Source: Larus michahellis (Eukaryota > Chordata > Aves > Charadriiformes > Laridae). Taken from it: a stretch of DNA of 64,000 nt. A program made the position numbers and the translations under genes. How positions within the stretch are numbered: the stretch's first letter is position 1; every line of letters starts with the position of its first letter. The stretch spans positions 90,752,215-90,816,214 of the forward strand of contig NC_133896.1 in assembly GCF_964199755.1 (NCBI RefSeq). Reading direction: 5' to 3'. Of this stretch, positions 61,213 through 64,000 are shown one piece after another. A model generated the notes under the pieces. The model was not told the DNA's origin. It saw nothing but the letters and a program-made list of their open reading frames with translations, and did no database searches.

Positions 61213-64000
61213 CATTCTTAGCACCAGCTCCTCATCCCACAGGTAAAAGGATCCTTTTGCTGTCTTCTTAGGATCAGCTTTCTACTCAGTGGCTGTAGTT
61301 TGCCTAGACTTGGGTTGTATAATTCCCTCTTGCACCACTCCACTGTTAAGACACTGAGGACAAGTGTTCTTCAATCCAGAAAGCTGTTAGGCCATTTTTG
61401 CAATCCGGAAAGCTGTTAGGCCATCTCTGCCTTCATGAAGTTTGTCCAGCAGTTGATCGTCCTTGGGTGAATTGTCATCCTCTTGCATCAGGGGAAAATT
61501 TTGCGTGTAAGACAAGCACTAGAGTGTCTTGCTTGAAAGTATAGGCTAACCAAAATCTGAAAAACATTAACATACCTATTCTGAACAGTCTGATCTGTAA
61601 TAGCAACTTCCAACCTCTGCCCAATTGATCTTGATGCTGGCATTATAGTATAGTGCAGCCCAAGAGACTGGTTTGTGGCATCAGTATAGGCTGGTACTAG
61701 CATAAGTATTTGTGGGGGTTTTTTTTCACCCTTTCTGGCCTGCAAGAACAGAGGAGATACTGAAATGGGAGTTTAGTTAATTCTGAATTTTGTTTTAAGA
61801 AGAGTGTAATGAATCCATTTGACTCTGCTATAAAAGATGATGGTTTTTTTTTAGTTTAGGGAAGACAAGTATAGGAGAATCTCTCATCGGCTTTTTTTCT
61901 CTTCTTTGTACTAAAATAGCAGTCTTAATAAGAAATTGGAATCTCATTCTTCAAAAGTGTAAGATTAAAGCAGAAGTCAAAGAAGAATTGCTATTGTTTT
62001 GTGTGTTTAAAAGTCTCCAGATTGCTCAGATACCTTGGTTATTCCTTATTTTTAATCCATAGTGGAATATTGTTCTGTTGGTACTCTGAGGTCGCCTCAA
62101 GAAGTGCTGTCTCTAGCAGGATCATGGACTGTCCTGGGCCTGGGTCTGATCTGATAATGCAATACCCTTGATTTTGAGCAAAATAGAAAGGGTGTAAGCC
62201 ATTTTTATTCCAGGTTGGTAAATTCAGATGAACAGACCATTGCTATCTGCACTGAAGAGCGGCAGAATACTGGTCTGGCCCAGCACACTGAGGATGTAGA
62301 ATGCTACATCAGTACTAATAAAGTGGCAGAGTGAAGGCTTATACCAGTACACTGGTATGTGCTCATTCATACTGTTAAGTTACTAGCACAGTCATGGGTT
62401 TGGCCCATGCCAGCTAACCTTCTCCTAAACAGTGCCTAGGTGTAGGTCAGAGGTTGGGATGGACCAAGGACCATTCCTGAGAGATTGTTTGGGTGCCACC
62501 ATGCACTTCTGTGGGGTTGGAGTTTTCAGCCATGTGAACATGAGCCATACCATGCCTTTTGTCCTCAGAACATAGTCTAACAGCTTGTTGGATTTACAAG
62601 TGCACATGCAGCTAGTGTGACTGGGGATCTGCTTCAAGGCCTACAGCCAGTAGGAAAGGGAGAAAAAGAAGAAAAATAATGAGGGACTTCTCACTGTGGG
62701 TCACAAATGAGATTTATGCACACAACATTCTTGTTTACTTTCCTTATTTTTCTAATGCTTCCTGACTTAAAATATTCATTGTGAGAGGGGCAGTTCTGTC
62801 TGCTTGGGCTGCCTCTATCTGTTCGCCTGTGAAGTATTCATGTGCTTGATAAAAATTACCTTGCTCACTGGTGAGAAGCCCTCTGGAGAATACGCTTCCT
62901 GCTAGTCATGGCAGAGCCCAGGCTGCTAAGCAAGTCTTCTCTATTTTCTCTCCTCTTCTTTCCTTTCTCACTTTTTGTCTGGCTTCCCATACCCTGACTA
63001 AATTTTTCTCTATTTTATTTTCTCCTAGAGCGTCCACGGGATAGTTGCATTATACTTTGGTGAATGGGAGACTCAGACCTGACTAGAAAAAATGTTCTTT
63101 CTTTGTTGAAAAATTACCATAGTATATTATTCCAGCATATCAAAGCCATGTTTGAGAATCCAGTGGCTGAGTACTGACATGACGGAGTGCAACCCCTGTG
63201 CCAGACTGTGCAATTGAGACAGTAATGTGCAAGGGGGGAATGCCAAGTCCCTCTGCTGCCAGGACAGCCTAGGGGAAGACTAAACTTCAAGGAGGCATAG
63301 GGCTTTCACAGATGTTTTGCCACTCAGAGGAGCCATCTGAGCTGAGCTATCCTCAAGTACTGAGCTGCTCAGCACTTCCTGAGGTTTGTTAGGCAATTTC
63401 AGTGGGGTTGTGCTTTAACTGTAACCAGTAGCTCTTTCCAGTTCTGGCAAGCCAACCCAGATAGTTTGCACTGCTTTTGGAGCAAGGAACTGCATTGGCT
63501 GCTTAGGAAGGTCTAAGAAATACATTGACTCCTGTAGGAATATAGGCAACATCGGTTCGGGGATATCGATGAAGCCTGAGGTCTGGATAAACTTGCTCAC
63601 TTGATCATGTCTGCCCCAGGATGAGTCTAGTCTTTCCTTTCTGCTGATTAATGTGGAGTGAATCCCCAGCAGCGCTGATGGGGATAGTGAAGTCAGCAAT
63701 CTGTAATTTGGAAACAGAAGCTATTGAGGATCTCCCCTGTGTAAAACAGGGGACTATCACGTTGTTAAACCTTTGCAAGGGGAATAATTAAGCCTGTTTG
63801 GAAATAAGCTGGATGTTCATGTTGGTTTTCGATTTTTTGTTTGTTTGAGGTTTTTTTGTTGGGTTTTTTTTGTGTTTTTTTTTTCTAAACAAAGACACAA
63901 TATAGAAAAATGAAAATTAAGCAGACAAAAGAGACTGACTTCCCAGAATTTAAAAAAAAGCAGTCAATTTGTACAGTATGTATCAATGCATGTAAATACC
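61213..64000. other. Probable EPHB6 intron, no exon recognised
   Basis: Only short random open frames. A 29-bp tandem duplication lies at 61,372-61,429. The end of the window (63,840-63,890) is T-rich. Confidence 0.4.
61372..61429. repeat. Tandem duplication, 29-bp period
   Basis: A block containing GAAAGCTGTTAGGCCAT is repeated once with an exact 29-bp step and about four changes. Confidence 0.8.

Noticed and set aside
63026..63075. Another possible exon 2 after TTCTCCTAG
   Set aside because: The first codon would give Glu, but the following residues do not resemble an Eph receptor and a stop follows after about a dozen codons.
1..64000. CRISPR arrays, operons, tRNA or rRNA genes
   Set aside because: None seen. 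The architecture is that of a vertebrate nuclear genome, and the regular repeat here is a gene-bearing tandem array.

Overview
The window reads as vertebrate genomic DNA, almost certainly from a bird. The repeats are dominated by CR1 LINEs, one of which ends in the CR1-type 3' 8-bp tandem repeat. The genes are a T-cell receptor beta variable (TRBV) array and the probable start of EPHB6. Compact split exons, GT-AG splice sites, long introns and a single CpG island rule out a prokaryote. I cannot name the species.

Layout. 1-6.97 kb: AT-rich sequence with no recognisable exon; it holds simple repeats and one old CR1 scrap. 6.97-20.45 kb: five complete tandem units of about 2.45 kb plus a sixth partial one. 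Each carries one apparently functional TRBV gene on the minus strand: TATA box, leader exon, 95-bp intron, V exon and a 23-bp-spacer recombination signal sequence (RSS). The frameworks are almost invariant, and the differences fall mainly in CDR1 and CDR2. 20.45-21.69 kb: unique flank. 21.69-28.77 kb: a pile of at least eight CR1 fragments in both orientations. 28.8-35 kb: intergenic, with a short hAT-like inverted-repeat element at 33.15 kb. 35.1-36.3 kb: a strong CpG island. 36.3-53.95 kb: no coding exon recognised. 53,953-54,171: a plus-strand exon that encodes a signal peptide and ends in a phase-1 splice donor; its shape and residues match the first coding exon of EPHB6. 54.2-64 kb: probably EPHB6 intron 1, with CR1 scraps and a degenerate repeat element near 59-60.5 kb.

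How the parts fit. In mammals EPHB6 lies 3' of TRBC, and the single V gene between them (human TRBV30, mouse Trbv31) is in inverted orientation. Here the V genes lie on the minus strand, beside an EPHB6-like gene on the plus strand. The simplest reading is that this is the 3' end of the TRB locus, that TRBD, TRBJ and TRBC lie to the left of base 1, and that the inverted downstream V has expanded into six genes that would join by inversion. The orientation is seen directly; the position of D, J and C is inferred.
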